Below are positions 14,585 through 23,650 of a stretch of DNA of 56,967 nt, one piece after another. The DNA comes from an uncultured Clostridia bacterium. Lineage in GTDB: Bacteria > Bacillota > Clostridia > Christensenellales > Borkfalkiaceae. The position numbers were made by a program, and so were the translations under genes. Position 1 is the first letter of the stretch, and every line of letters starts with the position of its first letter. The stretch is from positions 1-56,967 of the forward strand of contig CANQXA010000009.1 in NCBI GenBank assembly GCA_947627765.1. The letters are read 5' to 3'. Below the pieces are notes generated by a model. The model had not been told where the DNA came from. It was given only the letters and a program-made list of their open reading frames with translations, and ran no database searches.

Positions 14585-17287
14585 TTATTGACGGTTCAGA
14601 TAGAAGTAGACTTTATTGTCGTCTTTCATCAACATAAGTTGCTGAACGGGCCCATCGTAATCGGTGCGCGTCACATAGTACGTCGCCCCCGCGAAGGTGA
14701 TCGTAAACCCGTCCACCGTATCGAACTCCACCGTCAGCTCCTGCGCGACGCCGTCGATGGTGAGGGTGACGGAAGTTTCCCCGACCGTAAACACATACTC
14801 TTGGTTGTTATACCTGCCCGTGAACGTCCCGCGGTACTCCTCGGGATAGACCTCCGTCTCCTCTCCCGTAACGACCCGCTTGAGCGTCACGCCCAATGTG
14901 TAATCCTCATCGCTTAAATAGAGCGCGGTCGCGGGGCCGCCTTCGGTGTGGTCGGGCTGGGAATAGGAGATGTCGTTGAGATAATATTCCTTCCCGCCGA
15001 TGATCAGCAAAAACTCATCCAATTCGTCGTAGGTGATCTTCTCGATCGTCTGCGCGGCGCCGCGGATGGAGAGGGACAGGGAATCCGCCGTGATGGTGAC
15101 TTCGTACTCGGTCGTATCGGCGTTGGGCGTGCCGCGGAAGGTCCCCCAATACTTTTGGGGATAGGAGGCAGTCTGCTGTCCGCCGCCTCCGCCGCCCTCT
15201 TCTCCCGTGCCCGCGTCCCGCGTGAGCGTTACATTGAGTGTGGAAGTCTCATCCATCAACATGAGCGTGGTGACGGGATCTTGGTAGGAAGCGTCCATGA
15301 GGTAATACTCCGTCCCGCCGATTTCGAGCGTGAAATCCTCGTAGTCGTCGTACGAAATGCTCCCGATGGTCTGCACGGCGCCGCCGATCGTGAGCGAGAC
15401 GGAATCGGCGGTGATCACCGCCACATACTCGGTGCCGTCGTCTTCGTCCGTGCCGCGGAAGGTCCCCCAGAACTTTTGGGGATAGAGCGAGCTATCCTGT
15501 CCGCCGCCCTCGCCTTCGATCTTCGAAAGATCGACGGGGATCGTAGTCGTGTCGAAATCGCTGTACGTGAGGACGACGTCCTCGCCGTAGATCAGCGCGC
15601 CGCCCGAGGCGTAGATTGCATAGTGGAAAGATACCCGAAAGAGCGCGCCGTCTTTCAGTTCGAGGGCGAAATCGGTCGCATAGATGTATTGACGGACGCG
15701 GTCGGGACCGTCGGCAAAGCAGACGGCGAGCGCACCTGCGAGGTCGGTCATTTCCGTTTGGACGACGAGGTCGATGAGACGGGCTTCGAAGCGTCCCGAG
15801 CCCTTGCTCTCGAGCATGGTATACGCCAAATCGGTGAACGTGAAGGGCGCGCGCAGTTCGGCGATGGTCGAAGCGCTGATGCTGTCATCCAAAGTTACCT
15901 GCTCGGTTTCGGGGTCGTAGCTGAAATAGTAGGCGCCGCCGTCCCGTTGAAGATAGCCTTGCTCATAGCCCGCGCAACCCTCATAGATGGCGTTCTCCGT
16001 CACATAGATGAAATAGTCGAGCTCGGCGGTTTCGGGGTCGGGGGCGTCCTCCTCGACGCTGTGGTAGGCGACGGTATAACTCTTCGCCTGCGCCGCATTC
16101 TCGAGCGCCGTTTTCAGCGCATTGTGCTCGGGCGTCATGACGTAATCGGTGAAATAGTCGTCGGGTAGCGCCTCGCAGGACGCGGCGGTGAATTCGTACG
16201 ACACACTGCGCACATAGGCGTTGTCGCCCGAGCCGATCGTGCGGTCGTGGATCTCGATCGCGATCTTTTGGATCTTCCCGCCCGCGACGTAGAGCAAAAA
16301 GTTCGCGACGGACTCGCTGTAACCCGTAATCGCGGTGGCAGTCGCGTCCGCCTTTTCCTCCGCCAAGCGCCAAATCCCCTCGTCTTCGGCGGTGAAATCG
16401 GCGGGCGCAAGGTCCTCGAACGGATTGTCGTAATCGGCATAGAGATCGTCCGAAGAGGCGGACTGGAGCTCGATCTTGCCGTCGGCTTTGTGCGTCACGA
16501 GCGTGATATGCCCGTCTTGGTTATAATAGAGGAAGTTCGCGGTGCATTCGCCCTCAAAGTACTCCCTCTGCCAAATTGCGCCATGCGTATGATCGAATTG
16601 GGTGAAGATCCCGATGGTCGCATGATAATCGTCGAGCGATTCCGCGCAATCTTCGACGCCCTCGAACAGCACGTTGCCGCGGAGCGTTCCGAGGAGCTCG
16701 TCGGTCAAATGTTCGAAGTCGGCGCTGATGACGACGGCGTCCTCCTCGAGCACTGCCGAGTAGATCCCGTCCACCGCGGTGAGCGGCGTCGCCTTCGCCC
16801 GCACCATTTTCAGGAAATAACCGTTCTTCGTGGCTATTTGGAACTTCAAGGTATCGCCGACGTGATAGACTTCCGCAGGGTCCACGACCGTGAGCTCGCA
16901 GGCGTCCTCATCGACATCCCATATGATCTCGACCTCTGCGGGGGTATCGTCCACCGTCGCCTTGAATTCCGCCTTCAAGGTGAGATCTTGATCGACCGTC
17001 AACGTGCAAAGCCCGTCTTCCGAAAGTTCCGTGGCGGCGCCGTTGACCGTAAACGAGAGGATCTCGTACCCCTCCTTGGGGATCACGGCGATCTGGACCT
17101 CCGATCCCTTCGGGAAACGCCCGTCCTCGTTTCTGTCGAGGATCATGATCTGACCCTCTTGCTCGTTATACTCCAAGCTCACGGTGCATACGTTCTTCTT
17201 TCCGCACGCCGTAAGGACGGCGGTCGCCGTAATGCATAAAATGATGCATAAAAGCGTAAAGATTTGACTCAGCCTCGACTTGCTCAT
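14585..17287 (-). CDS. Large surface lipoprotein with three C-terminal repeats
   Basis: 900 residues. The N-terminal signal ends in the lipobox LTAC with C28 as the lipidated cysteine. Residues about 35-110 and 118-190 look like two 'bacterial repeat' beta modules (EGYEILSFTVNGAATELS; NGYFLKMVRAKATPLT). The middle 400 residues are not recognised. From about residue 600 there are three copies of a roughly 100-residue module beginning YPQKFWGTFRGT, YPQKYWGTFRGT and YPEEYRGTFTGR, each continuing with 'TADSVSLTIGGAVQTI' and 'GGTEYYL'-like strands; a Gly-rich hinge joins the first two. It should be anchored outside the membrane, perhaps for adhesion or polymer binding. Strong promoter at 17347-17375 and ribosome site AAGGAGG. 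Confidence 0.75.
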   Translation of the reverse strand: MSKSRLSQIFTLLCIILCITATAVLTACGKKNVCTVSLEYNEQEGQIMILDRNEDGRFPKGSEVQIAVIPKEGYEILSFTVNGAATELSEDGLCTLTVDQDLTLKAEFKATVDDTPAEVEIIWDVDEDACELTVVDPAEVYHVGDTLKFQIATKNGYFLKMVRAKATPLTAVDGIYSAVLEEDAVVISADFEHLTDELLGTLRGNVLFEGVEDCAESLDDYHATIGIFTQFDHTHGAIWQREYFEGECTANFLYYNQDGHITLVTHKADGKIELQSASSDDLYADYDNPFEDLAPADFTAEDEGIWRLAEEKADATATAITGYSESVANFLLYVAGGKIQKIAIEIHDRTIGSGDNAYVRSVSYEFTAASCEALPDDYFTDYVMTPEHNALKTALENAAQAKSYTVAYHSVEEDAPDPETAELDYFIYVTENAIYEGCAGYEQGYLQRDGGAYYFSYDPETEQVTLDDSISASTIAELRAPFTFTDLAYTMLESKGSGRFEARLIDLVVQTEMTDLAGALAVCFADGPDRVRQYIYATDFALELKDGALFRVSFHYAIYASGGALIYGEDVVLTYSDFDTTTIPVDLSKIEGEGGGQDSSLYPQKFWGTFRGTDEDDGTEYVAVITADSVSLTIGGAVQTIGSISYDDYEDFTLEIGGTEYYLMDASYQDPVTTLMLMDETSTLNVTLTRDAGTGEEGGGGGGQQTASYPQKYWGTFRGTPNADTTEYEVTITADSLSLSIRGAAQTIEKITYDELDEFLLIIGGKEYYLNDISYSQPDHTEGGPATALYLSDEDYTLGVTLKRVVTGEETEVYPEEYRGTFTGRYNNQEYVFTVGETSVTLTIDGVAQELTVEFDTVDGFTITFAGATYYVTRTDYDGPVQQLMLMKDDNKVYFYLNRQ

Positions 17288-17346
17288 TCCGTTTTTTGCC
17301 TCCTTGCTTGAATTTGTCTTATAAATTTATGAAATAATGTATACTC

Positions 17347-17375
17347 ATTATAGCGAGAACTCCGCGATCCGTCAA
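17347..17375 (-). promoter_or_regulatory. Promoter of the lipoprotein gene
   Basis: Minus strand TTGACG (17370-17375), 17 bases, TATAAT (17347-17352). The leader to the ATG at 17287 is about 55 bases and AT-rich. Confidence 0.8.
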
Positions 17376-17465
17376 GAAAAATCACCCGCTATCGGAAAAT
17401 TTTTTTGAAAAATCCGCAAAAAATTTGTCTGACGCGGAAAATTCCCCGTCCGAGGCGGAAATTGT

Positions 17466-17494
17466 TTGACAAAACGGCGTTTATGGTATAAGAT
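17466..17494 (+). promoter_or_regulatory. Promoter of tmRNA
   Basis: TTGACA (17466-17471), 17 bases, TAAGAT (17489-17494); TATAAG two bases upstream is an alternative -10. The mature 5' end at 17508 is 13 bases further, leaving a short leader for RNase P to remove. Confidence 0.7.
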
Positions 17495-17507
17495 AAGAGA
17501 GACGAAC

Positions 17508-17895
17508 GGGCCTGTATCGGATTCGATTGCAAGCGGATGGCGCCCGGACGCACGCCGGAGGCTCGGCTCCGTAAAAACGGAAACTTTTTAATTGCTGATA
17601 ATAAAGGCAGAAGAGCTACTGCGCGCAGAGCTTCCGCTCGTCGCGTAGCGCTTGCGGCGTAACCTTTTACGCCCCGTCCTCCCCGCGTTGCCCACGGCGC
17701 GGGATCAGGGCGTCATTTCAGTGGGGAACGTTGCCGGACGGCGGACCTTCCCTGTTCGGCGAGGCATTTCGAAGGTATGCCCTCGGGTGAGGCTGTCTGC
17801 GGACTCCCCGAGAGCGAGACTGACCACAGACTAAGCGTGTAGTGTCCGCGTTTGAATCTTGTAAGACCGCAGTTCAACCCTGCGCAGGTCCACCA
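17508..17895 (+). ncRNA. ssrA: Transfer-messenger RNA (tmRNA)
   Basis: 388 bases. The 5' end GGGCCUG pairs with CAGGUCC before the encoded ACCA end, giving a seven-base-pair acceptor stem with one G-U pair. A T-arm with UUCAA (GCAGTTCAACCCTGC) is next to it and '5'-ATCGGATTCGA' follows the 5' end, as in other tmRNAs. The tag reading frame runs from GCT at 17594 to TAA at 17660-17662: it begins ADNKG, continues RRATARRASARR and ends VALAA. The ALAA end is the standard protease signal, but 22 residues with six Arg is long and basic compared with the usual 8-15. tmRNA with SmpB rescues stalled ribosomes. A strong terminator lies at 18055-18096. Confidence 0.95.
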
Positions 17896-18054
17896 AAAGT
17901 TCTGTCGCATATATGCGGCGCAATACGGTGTCAAACTCCGCTTGCCTCGGGTCATTTACGCCAAGTAAACTCCCCGTCGGCAATGCTCGTTTTCCTTATC
18001 TTGCTTGCATCTCTGCGACAGAAAGCGGGTACGGATTTGACACCAACAGCTCCA
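17896..18054. other. Non-coding spacer after tmRNA with interleaved inverted repeats
   Basis: No gene seen. It holds two inverted pairs in interleaved order: TTCTGTCGCA (about 17900) with TGCGACAGAA (about 18013), and GGTGTCAAA (about 17931) with TTTGACACC (about 18036). Near the end CAGCTCCACCAAAC resembles the tmRNA 3' end CAGGTCCACCAAAA. It may be part of the primary transcript or a scar at the tmRNA 3' end. Confidence 0.5.
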
Positions 18055-18096
18055 CCAAACAAAAAAGAGGGGAACACTCCCCTCTTTTTTGTTTGG
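18055..18096. terminator. Strong symmetrical terminator after tmRNA
   Basis: Eighteen-base-pair perfect stem: left arm 18055-18072 (CCAAACAAAAAAGAGGGG), loop AACACT, right arm 18079-18096. The stem itself carries A6 and T6, so it can work in both directions. Confidence 0.92.
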
Positions 18097-18130
18097 TATG
18101 AATACCGCCGTCTGCGCAGAAGCGAACCGC

Positions 18131-18259
18131 CCCACCCCCCTACCCCCCTCCGCAGGAGGGGGCGAGTGAATGTACCCATTGGCGGGGACGCATTTTACCC
18201 CCTCCGTGGGGAGAGCATTTACCTTACCCCCTCCGTGGGAGGGGGATCAAGGGGGTGGG
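18131..18259. repeat. GC-rich multi-hairpin repeat element, copy 1
   Basis: 129 bases bounded by CCCACCCCCCTACCCCCC on the left and GGGGGATCAAGGGGGTGGG on the right, which are imperfect inverted repeats of each other. Inside are further CCCCCTCC/GGAGGGGG hairpins separated by short AT-containing spacers. A second copy lies at 27782-27889 in the opposite orientation. It has no gene and sits between the tmRNA terminator and the ABC transporter promoter. Confidence 0.75.
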
Positions 18260-18333
18260 TGAGTGCGCCCATTGCGGGGAGGTCTTTTTTTCTTGCGGGA
18301 GGGCGCAAAACGCTTTCCTTTTCGATATATTTA

Positions 18334-18342
18334 TGATATAAT
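18334..18342 (+). promoter_or_regulatory. Promoter of the ABC transporter operon
   Basis: TGATATAAT, an extended -10 with TATAAT at 18337-18342. The ATG is 31 bases downstream and has a ribosome site (AAAGGGG). Confidence 0.65.
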
Positions 18343-18373
18343 TTGCGAGGAAAACAGCAAAGGGGTCAAATCC

Positions 18374-19075
18374 ATGAGCTATCTCAGCTTGGTCGATGTG
18401 GGAAAACGTTACACCGTCGGTACGGTCGCGCTCGACGCCCTCAAAGACGTCTCTTTCGAACTCGAAAACGGGGAATTCGTCGTCGTGCTCGGCTCTTCGG
18501 GCGCGGGGAAGACCACCCTCCTCAACCTTCTCGGCGGTATGGATACCGCGACGGAGGGGAAGATCGTCTTGGACGGGCGCGAGATCACCGCGCTCAGCCG
18601 CAAGGGGCTCACCGAATACCGCAGAAACGACGTGGGTTTCGTCTTCCAATTCTACAACCTCATGCCCAATCTGACCGCCCTCGAAAACGTGGAGATCGCG
18701 GTGGAGATCTGCAACGGCGCCCTCGATCCCAAAGCCACGCTGGAAGAGGTGGGGCTGGGGGAGCGCCTCATGAACTTCCCCTCCCAGCTCTCGGGCGGCG
18801 AACAGCAGAGGGTCTCCATTGCCCGCGCCGTCGCCAAAAATCCCAAGCTCTTGCTCTGCGACGAACCCACGGGCGCGCTCGACTACGAGACGGGCAAGCG
18901 GATCCTGCGCCTTCTGCACGACGTCTCCAAAAAACGGGGACGGTTGGTCGTCATCGTCACCCACAACGCCGCCCTCAAAGACATGGCGGATAAGGTCATT
19001 CACATCAGAAGCGGGCGGATCGAACGCATCGAGACCAATGCGAATCCCACCCCTATCGAGGAGATCGAGTGGTGA
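18374..19075 (+). CDS. MacB/LolD-type ABC transporter ATPase
   Basis: 233 residues. Walker [10 protein letters not shown] at residues 40-48, signature LSGGEQQ at 139-145, Walker B LLLCDEP at 159-165 and the switch His in VTHNAAL are all intact. The sequence belongs to the group that works with FtsX-fold permeases as a 'mechanotransmitter' rather than a classical pump. The start ATG ([13 protein letters not shown]) has AAAGGGG upstream. The stop overlaps the permease start by three bases, so the two genes form one translational unit. Confidence 0.88.
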   Translation: MSYLSLVDVGKRYTVGTVALDALKDVSFELENGEFVVVLGSSGAGKTTLLNLLGGMDTATEGKIVLDGREITALSRKGLTEYRRNDVGFVFQFYNLMPNLTALENVEIAVEICNGALDPKATLEEVGLGERLMNFPSQLSGGEQQRVSIARAVAKNPKLLLCDEPTGALDYETGKRILRLLHDVSKKRGRLVVIVTHNAALKDMADKVIHIRSGRIERIETNANPTPIEEIEW

Positions 19076-20919
19076 AGACCTATCTGAAAACGTTTGCGCG
19101 GATGTTCAAACGGCACCTGACCCGCCTCGTCTCCGTCTTTTTGATGGTCCTTCTCGCCATCGGATTTTCCGCGGGGATCGGCATGGCGACGGACAAGATG
19201 CGGGCGGCGTTCGACGGCGTCTATGTGCGCCGCAACGTGAGCGATTTCATCGTGCGGGGGGCGGGCGACCTCTCCCAAAAGGCGGAGGAGCTCGAAGCGT
19301 ACGGCTATGAAGTCGTCGCGGGAGGGATCCTCGAGACGGAGACGGACGACGGGATCGTGCGGATCTACACCTTCCCCGAGGGAAAAATGGGGCTCCAAAA
19401 TCAGCTTACGATCATCGACGAGGCACCCATGCCCGAGGACGCCCCCCTCGGCAGCTTGCCTGTGTGCGTCGAACGGTCTACGGGGCAACTGAAAAAATAT
19501 GAGCTCGGGGAGACGGTCGAGATCGCGCTCTACGGCTTCCCGCTCAAATTCGTGGTGACGAAGATCGTGGAAAATCCCCTCCACCTTGCGGTGCGGCGGG
19601 ACCCGAGCATGACGAAGGCGGAAGACGGCGAAAATTATCTTCCCCTCGGCGCGATCTTCTATCTCGAAGGCGCTCCCCTGCCCTTCCCCGCGAACAATCT
19701 CTACGTCTCCATTCCGTCGCTCAAAGAGCGCGACCTCGTGGACGTCATCCACACCCTGTTCGGTTCGGAATACGAGCGCACGATGAAGGCGGCGAAGGAG
19801 GACGTCGAAGAAGTCTTCCGCGAAGAACTCGAAGAGGACGAACCCACGCTCGCCGTTCTCACCCTGCATGAGAACTTCACGTTCGAATCCTACTATGCCT
19901 TTGCGGACAAGGTGGAGGTCATCGGATACGTTTTGATGGCGGTCTTCCTCGCGGTGACGCTCCTCGTCGTACTGTCTACGATGACCCGTCTGCTCGAAGA
20001 GGAGCGCGGGCAGATCGCCTGTCTCTCCACCCTCGGGTATTCGCCCGCGCGGATCCTCATGAAATACCTCCTGTTTGCGCTCGTGGGGACGGTGATCGGC
20101 GCGGCGGGCGGGTATCTCGCGGCGCTCGGGCTCGCCTACATCATCTACATCAATTTCAAGTGGAATTACTCCATGCCGCCCTTCCCGGGGAGCGGATCGT
20201 TCGTCTTCTTCCTGATCGTGGCAAGCGTCATTGCCGTCGCCGCGCTCGCGGCGACCGCTATTGCCGGCGTCAAGCTGACCAAGATGCGCCCCGCCGAACT
20301 CCTCCGTCCCAAGGCGCCCCGCCCCGGGAAAAAAGTTCTGCTCGAACGCATCCCCTTCCTTTGGAACCGTCTCTCCTTCAAATACAAGTCCACCCTGCGC
20401 AACGTCCTCCGCTTCAAAACGAGGTTTGCGATGACGGTGGTCTCGGTCATGGCGTCCACTGCGCTCGTCGTAGCGGGGCTCGCCGTGCTCGATTGCTGTA
20501 TCTTCCAGGAGATCGGAACGACGGCGATGATCGTCGTCGCCGTGGTCGTCCTCGTGTTTGCCGCCCTGCTCAACGCCGTCGTCATCTACACGCTGACCAA
20601 CATCAACATCTCCGAGCGGGAACGCGAGCTCGCCACCCTCATGGTGCTCGGCTATTCCGACAAAGAGGTCTCCCTCTACGTCTACCGCGAGATCTACATT
20701 ACGAGCGCGATCGGGATCCTCCTCGGCATCCCCTTCGGCGCGATCCTCTGCACCTTCATTTTCAGCCTCATGGTGATGGGCTCCCTCGGCGCGGTGACGT
20801 GGTACGTCTGGATCGTTGCGCCGCTGATGTCCCTCTTCTTTACCTTCCTCGTGACCCTGATGCTCAGCCGCAAGATCCGCAGGATCCACATGAACGAATC
20901 GCTCAAAGCGATCGAATGA
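19072..20919 (+). CDS. FtsX-fold ABC transporter permease
   Basis: About 615 residues starting at GTG 19072 (or the adjoining in-frame GTG at 19069), with GAGGAG at 19058-19063. A helix near residues 20-42, a large extracytoplasmic domain (about 45-280), then membrane helices in two FtsX blocks: about 285-405 (VIGYVLMAVFLAVTLLVVL, 'ACLSTLGYSPARILMKYLL') and about 450-605 ('LATLMVLGYSDKEVSLYVYREI'). This is the two-FtsX-domain layout of permeases for peptide, lipid or antibiotic export or sensing. Substrate unknown. A strong terminator follows. Confidence 0.83.
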   Translation: MKTYLKTFARMFKRHLTRLVSVFLMVLLAIGFSAGIGMATDKMRAAFDGVYVRRNVSDFIVRGAGDLSQKAEELEAYGYEVVAGGILETETDDGIVRIYTFPEGKMGLQNQLTIIDEAPMPEDAPLGSLPVCVERSTGQLKKYELGETVEIALYGFPLKFVVTKIVENPLHLAVRRDPSMTKAEDGENYLPLGAIFYLEGAPLPFPANNLYVSIPSLKERDLVDVIHTLFGSEYERTMKAAKEDVEEVFREELEEDEPTLAVLTLHENFTFESYYAFADKVEVIGYVLMAVFLAVTLLVVLSTMTRLLEEERGQIACLSTLGYSPARILMKYLLFALVGTVIGAAGGYLAALGLAYIIYINFKWNYSMPPFPGSGSFVFFLIVASVIAVAALAATAIAGVKLTKMRPAELLRPKAPRPGKKVLLERIPFLWNRLSFKYKSTLRNVLRFKTRFAMTVVSVMASTALVVAGLAVLDCCIFQEIGTTAMIVVAVVVLVFAALLNAVVIYTLTNINISERERELATLMVLGYSDKEVSLYVYREIYITSAIGILLGIPFGAILCTFIFSLMVMGSLGAVTWYVWIVAPLMSLFFTFLVTLMLSRKIRRIHMNESLKAIE

Positions 20920-20966
20920 CCGCCGTACAATCGGCAGAATGACAGTAGGCTGTATGGTCAGACGCC

Positions 20967-21005
20967 GCGCGCCCGCTTTGCTGTGCAAAGCGGGCGCGCT
21001 CTTTT
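20967..21005 (+). terminator. Terminator after the ABC permease gene
   Basis: Fifteen-base-pair perfect stem (GCGCGCCCGCTTTGC / GCAAAGCGGGCGCGC), loop TGT, then TCTTTTT. Confidence 0.9.
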
Positions 21006-21098
21006 TGTCTTCCTTTTGATGTTCGCCAGACAAGATACGGGGAAACGTCCCCCCGTGGGAGGACGTTTCCGAAGATTTATGGAGATTGGGGTGTAAAC

Positions 21099-21284
21099 TT
21101 ATTTTTCGGGGTCCCGATGTTGCGGCAACTCCGCTTTGCGGGCACAGCCGGGGCAGCCTTCGCAATGTCCGCCGCACTCCGAACACGAGCTCTTTCCCTG
21201 CAATTTTCTGCGGACCGAACAGCCGATCACCGCTACGACGAATCCCGCCGCCGCGACGATGAGAAGGATCTCCCACCAGCTCAT
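21099..21284 (-). CDS. FeoB-associated Cys-rich membrane protein
   Basis: 61 residues: one N-terminal membrane helix (WWEILLIVAAAGFVVAVIGC) and a Cys-rich tail (CSECGGHCEGCPGCARK) with CxxCxxxCxxCxxC spacing, able to bind metal. This matches the small proteins often encoded just after feoB in Firmicutes and thought to assist FeoB. Its start overlaps the feoB stop by four bases, so it is the last gene of the feo operon. Confidence 0.85.
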   Translation of the reverse strand: MSWWEILLIVAAAGFVVAVIGCSVRRKLQGKSSCSECGGHCEGCPGCARKAELPQHRDPEK

Positions 21285-23650
21285 TTCTCTTCACCTCCGT
21301 CCGCCGCGGCAGCCTCTTTTGACGCCTCGCTCTCGAACATGGGTACCTCGTTTCTCTTCACGGGGTGCTTTTTGTTCCAAAATACGATGCCCGTGACCGC
21401 CGCCGCGATGAGCGCCGCGAAGATAAAGGACGTCCACCACCAACTGCCGATGAGATAGATCGCCGTGGAGACCGTATAGCTCGTTGCGACCCAGAAGAGG
21501 AGGGTCCACTTGAACTTGCCTTGGGGCAGTTCCGCCCTTGCCGTCGCGCAGGCGGCGAAGCAGGGAATGGTCGTCATATTGAAGGCGATGAAGGCGATGA
21601 GCGCGGGGATCGTAATGCCCGTATGGGAGATCATCGTGACCGCTTCGACAATGCCCTCCTCGGTGGCGATGTATTGCCCCGCGACGCAGGCGGCGAGGGT
21701 GCCGAAGGTCGCGATGACGTTCTCCTTCGCAACGAGCCCCGTGATGGCGGCGACGGCGAAGACCCAACCGAACGCTTGAAGTTGCGAGCCGAAGCCGAGC
21801 GGGGTGAAGATGGGCTGGATGAGCATTCCGATGGAGCCCAAAATGCTCCGGTCGGCGTGAAGATTGGCGAGGATCGTCTCCCCTTCGTATTCGATCTCCT
21901 CGGGCAGGAAGCGCCAATTCCACGAGAAGTTGGAGAGGAACCAAATGACGATCGTCGAGGCGAAGATGATCGTGAACGCCTTCTTGACGAAGTGCTTCGT
22001 CTTATCCCAAAGGTGGATCATCAGCCCTTTGAAGAGGGGCGCATGGTAGGCGGGAAGCTCCATGATGAAGGGAGGGACTTCCCCGCGCATCGTCGTATTC
22101 CGCATGAGGATGACGCAGACGATCGCGGTCACGATCCCGACGAGATACATTCCGTAGGTGATGAGGTCGGCATTGCCGACGCCGAAATAGCTCACGATCC
22201 CCCCCGCGATCGCGGTGAGAATGGGCAGTTTCGCGCCGCAGGAGAACATCGGGATGACGCGGATGGTCGCCGTCCTCTCCTTGTCGTCGGCGAGGGTACG
22301 GGTATTGATCATCGCGGGAAGGGAACAGCCGAAGCCCATGATCATGGGCATGAACGCCCTGCCCGAGAGCCCGAACTTGCGGAAAATACGGTCCATGATG
22401 AACGCGACGCGCGCCATGTAGCCCGAATCTTCGAGAATGGAGAAGAACAAAAACAGCGTCAAGATCTGCGGCAGGAAGCCGAGCACGGCGGAAAGTCCGC
22501 CCCAAATACCGTCGCCGATGAAACTGCCCACCCATAAAGGCGCATGGCCCGTAATGAGGGAAAGAAGTTCGCCGACCCAATCCAAGAGCCATGTCCAAAG
22601 ATTGGTGAAAATCACGCCCGGGGAGAAGACTGCGCCGTCGTAGAAGCAGGCGAGTAGCGTCACGCCGGGGTTGGACATATCGTAGCCGAGTTCTTCGAGG
22701 GTGGGAAGCGGTTTCCCGCCGAGAGACGCCCAGCCGTTGATAAAGAAGAGGTCCTCCGAGAAGGTGAAATGGAAGATCGCGAAGAGGATGACGAGGAAGA
22801 TGGGGATCCCGAGCCACTTATTGGTGAGGATCTTATCCGCTTTGTCGCTCCGCGAGAGCTTTTCGCGGCGCTCCTTCCTGCGGTAGGCGGATGAGTAATT
22901 CGCCGAAATGTACTTGTATCTCGCGTCTGCGACGACCGCCTCGAGGTCGTTCCCGAATGTGTCGTCTTCAAAAGTCGCCTTGAATTCATCCACCATGCCG
23001 ACGAGCTCGGGGTGCATCTTCATCTCGATCTCGTCCATCTCGGCGAGCTTCACGGCGTGGAAGAGAGGCGCTTCCACCTTTGCGCCTTTGAGGGCGATGG
23101 TGACGTCCCGCACCAAATGCGCGAGGGGCGAATCGTGCAGGACGGTGACGCCATCCCTGCTCTTTTTGGCGCAGGAGACGGCGCGGTCCATGAGTTCCTT
23201 GATCCCCGAGCCTTTGAGCGCCGAGATCGCGACGACGGGCAGCCCGATCTTCTTTTCGAGCTCTGCGGCGTCGAGCTGATCCCCCGTCTTTTCCACCGCG
23301 TCCATCATGTTGAGGGCGATGATGACGGGGACGTCGATCTCCATGAGCTGGGTCGTAAGATAGAGATTCCGCTCGAGATTGGTCGCGTCTACGATGTTGA
23401 TCACGCAATCGGGTTTTTCATCGAGGATGAAATTCCTCGAAATGACTTCCTCGGGCGTATAGGGGGAAAGGGAGTAGATGCCGGGAAGGTCGATGATCTT
23501 CACGGGTTCGTCTCCCCGTTTATAAGTGCCCTCCCGCTTATCGACGGTGACGCCCGGCCAGTTGCCGACGTACGCCGTAGAGCCCGTCAAAAGGTTGAAG
23601 AGGGTCGTCTTCCCGCAGTTGGGGTTGCCGGCAAGCGCAAATTTCATCAT
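21281..23650 (-). CDS. feoB: FeoB, iron(II) transporter
   Basis: 789 residues. The N-terminal GTPase has G1 GNPNCGKT (residues 8-15), the G2 threonine loop 'NWPGVTVDKREG', G3 DLPG and G4 NMMD, followed by the helical spacer. The membrane part has two Gate motifs (about 'FGCSLPAMINTRTL' and 'AFNMTTIPCFAACATARAEL') with the conserved Cys residues that form the iron path. It imports Fe2+ under anoxic conditions, fitting an anaerobe. Start overlaps the stop of the upstream feoA (23647), so translation is coupled. Upstream operators are described at 24173-24332. Confidence 0.95.
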   Translation of the reverse strand: MMKFALAGNPNCGKTTLFNLLTGSTAYVGNWPGVTVDKREGTYKRGDEPVKIIDLPGIYSLSPYTPEEVISRNFILDEKPDCVINIVDATNLERNLYLTTQLMEIDVPVIIALNMMDAVEKTGDQLDAAELEKKIGLPVVAISALKGSGIKELMDRAVSCAKKSRDGVTVLHDSPLAHLVRDVTIALKGAKVEAPLFHAVKLAEMDEIEMKMHPELVGMVDEFKATFEDDTFGNDLEAVVADARYKYISANYSSAYRRKERREKLSRSDKADKILTNKWLGIPIFLVILFAIFHFTFSEDLFFINGWASLGGKPLPTLEELGYDMSNPGVTLLACFYDGAVFSPGVIFTNLWTWLLDWVGELLSLITGHAPLWVGSFIGDGIWGGLSAVLGFLPQILTLFLFFSILEDSGYMARVAFIMDRIFRKFGLSGRAFMPMIMGFGCSLPAMINTRTLADDKERTATIRVIPMFSCGAKLPILTAIAGGIVSYFGVGNADLITYGMYLVGIVTAIVCVILMRNTTMRGEVPPFIMELPAYHAPLFKGLMIHLWDKTKHFVKKAFTIIFASTIVIWFLSNFSWNWRFLPEEIEYEGETILANLHADRSILGSIGMLIQPIFTPLGFGSQLQAFGWVFAVAAITGLVAKENVIATFGTLAACVAGQYIATEEGIVEAVTMISHTGITIPALIAFIAFNMTTIPCFAACATARAELPQGKFKWTLLFWVATSYTVSTAIYLIGSWWWTSFIFAALIAAAVTGIVFWNKKHPVKRNEVPMFESEASKEAAAADGGEEK

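Noticed and set aside
17652-17834. Open frame of 60 codons inside the tmRNA
   Set aside because: It lies within the structured RNA; tmRNA structure and tag frame explain the region.
18131-18259. GC-rich repeats as a possible CRISPR or riboswitch
   Set aside because: Irregular spacing, inverted rather than direct repeats, and a second copy in an unrelated place; better seen as a dispersed element.
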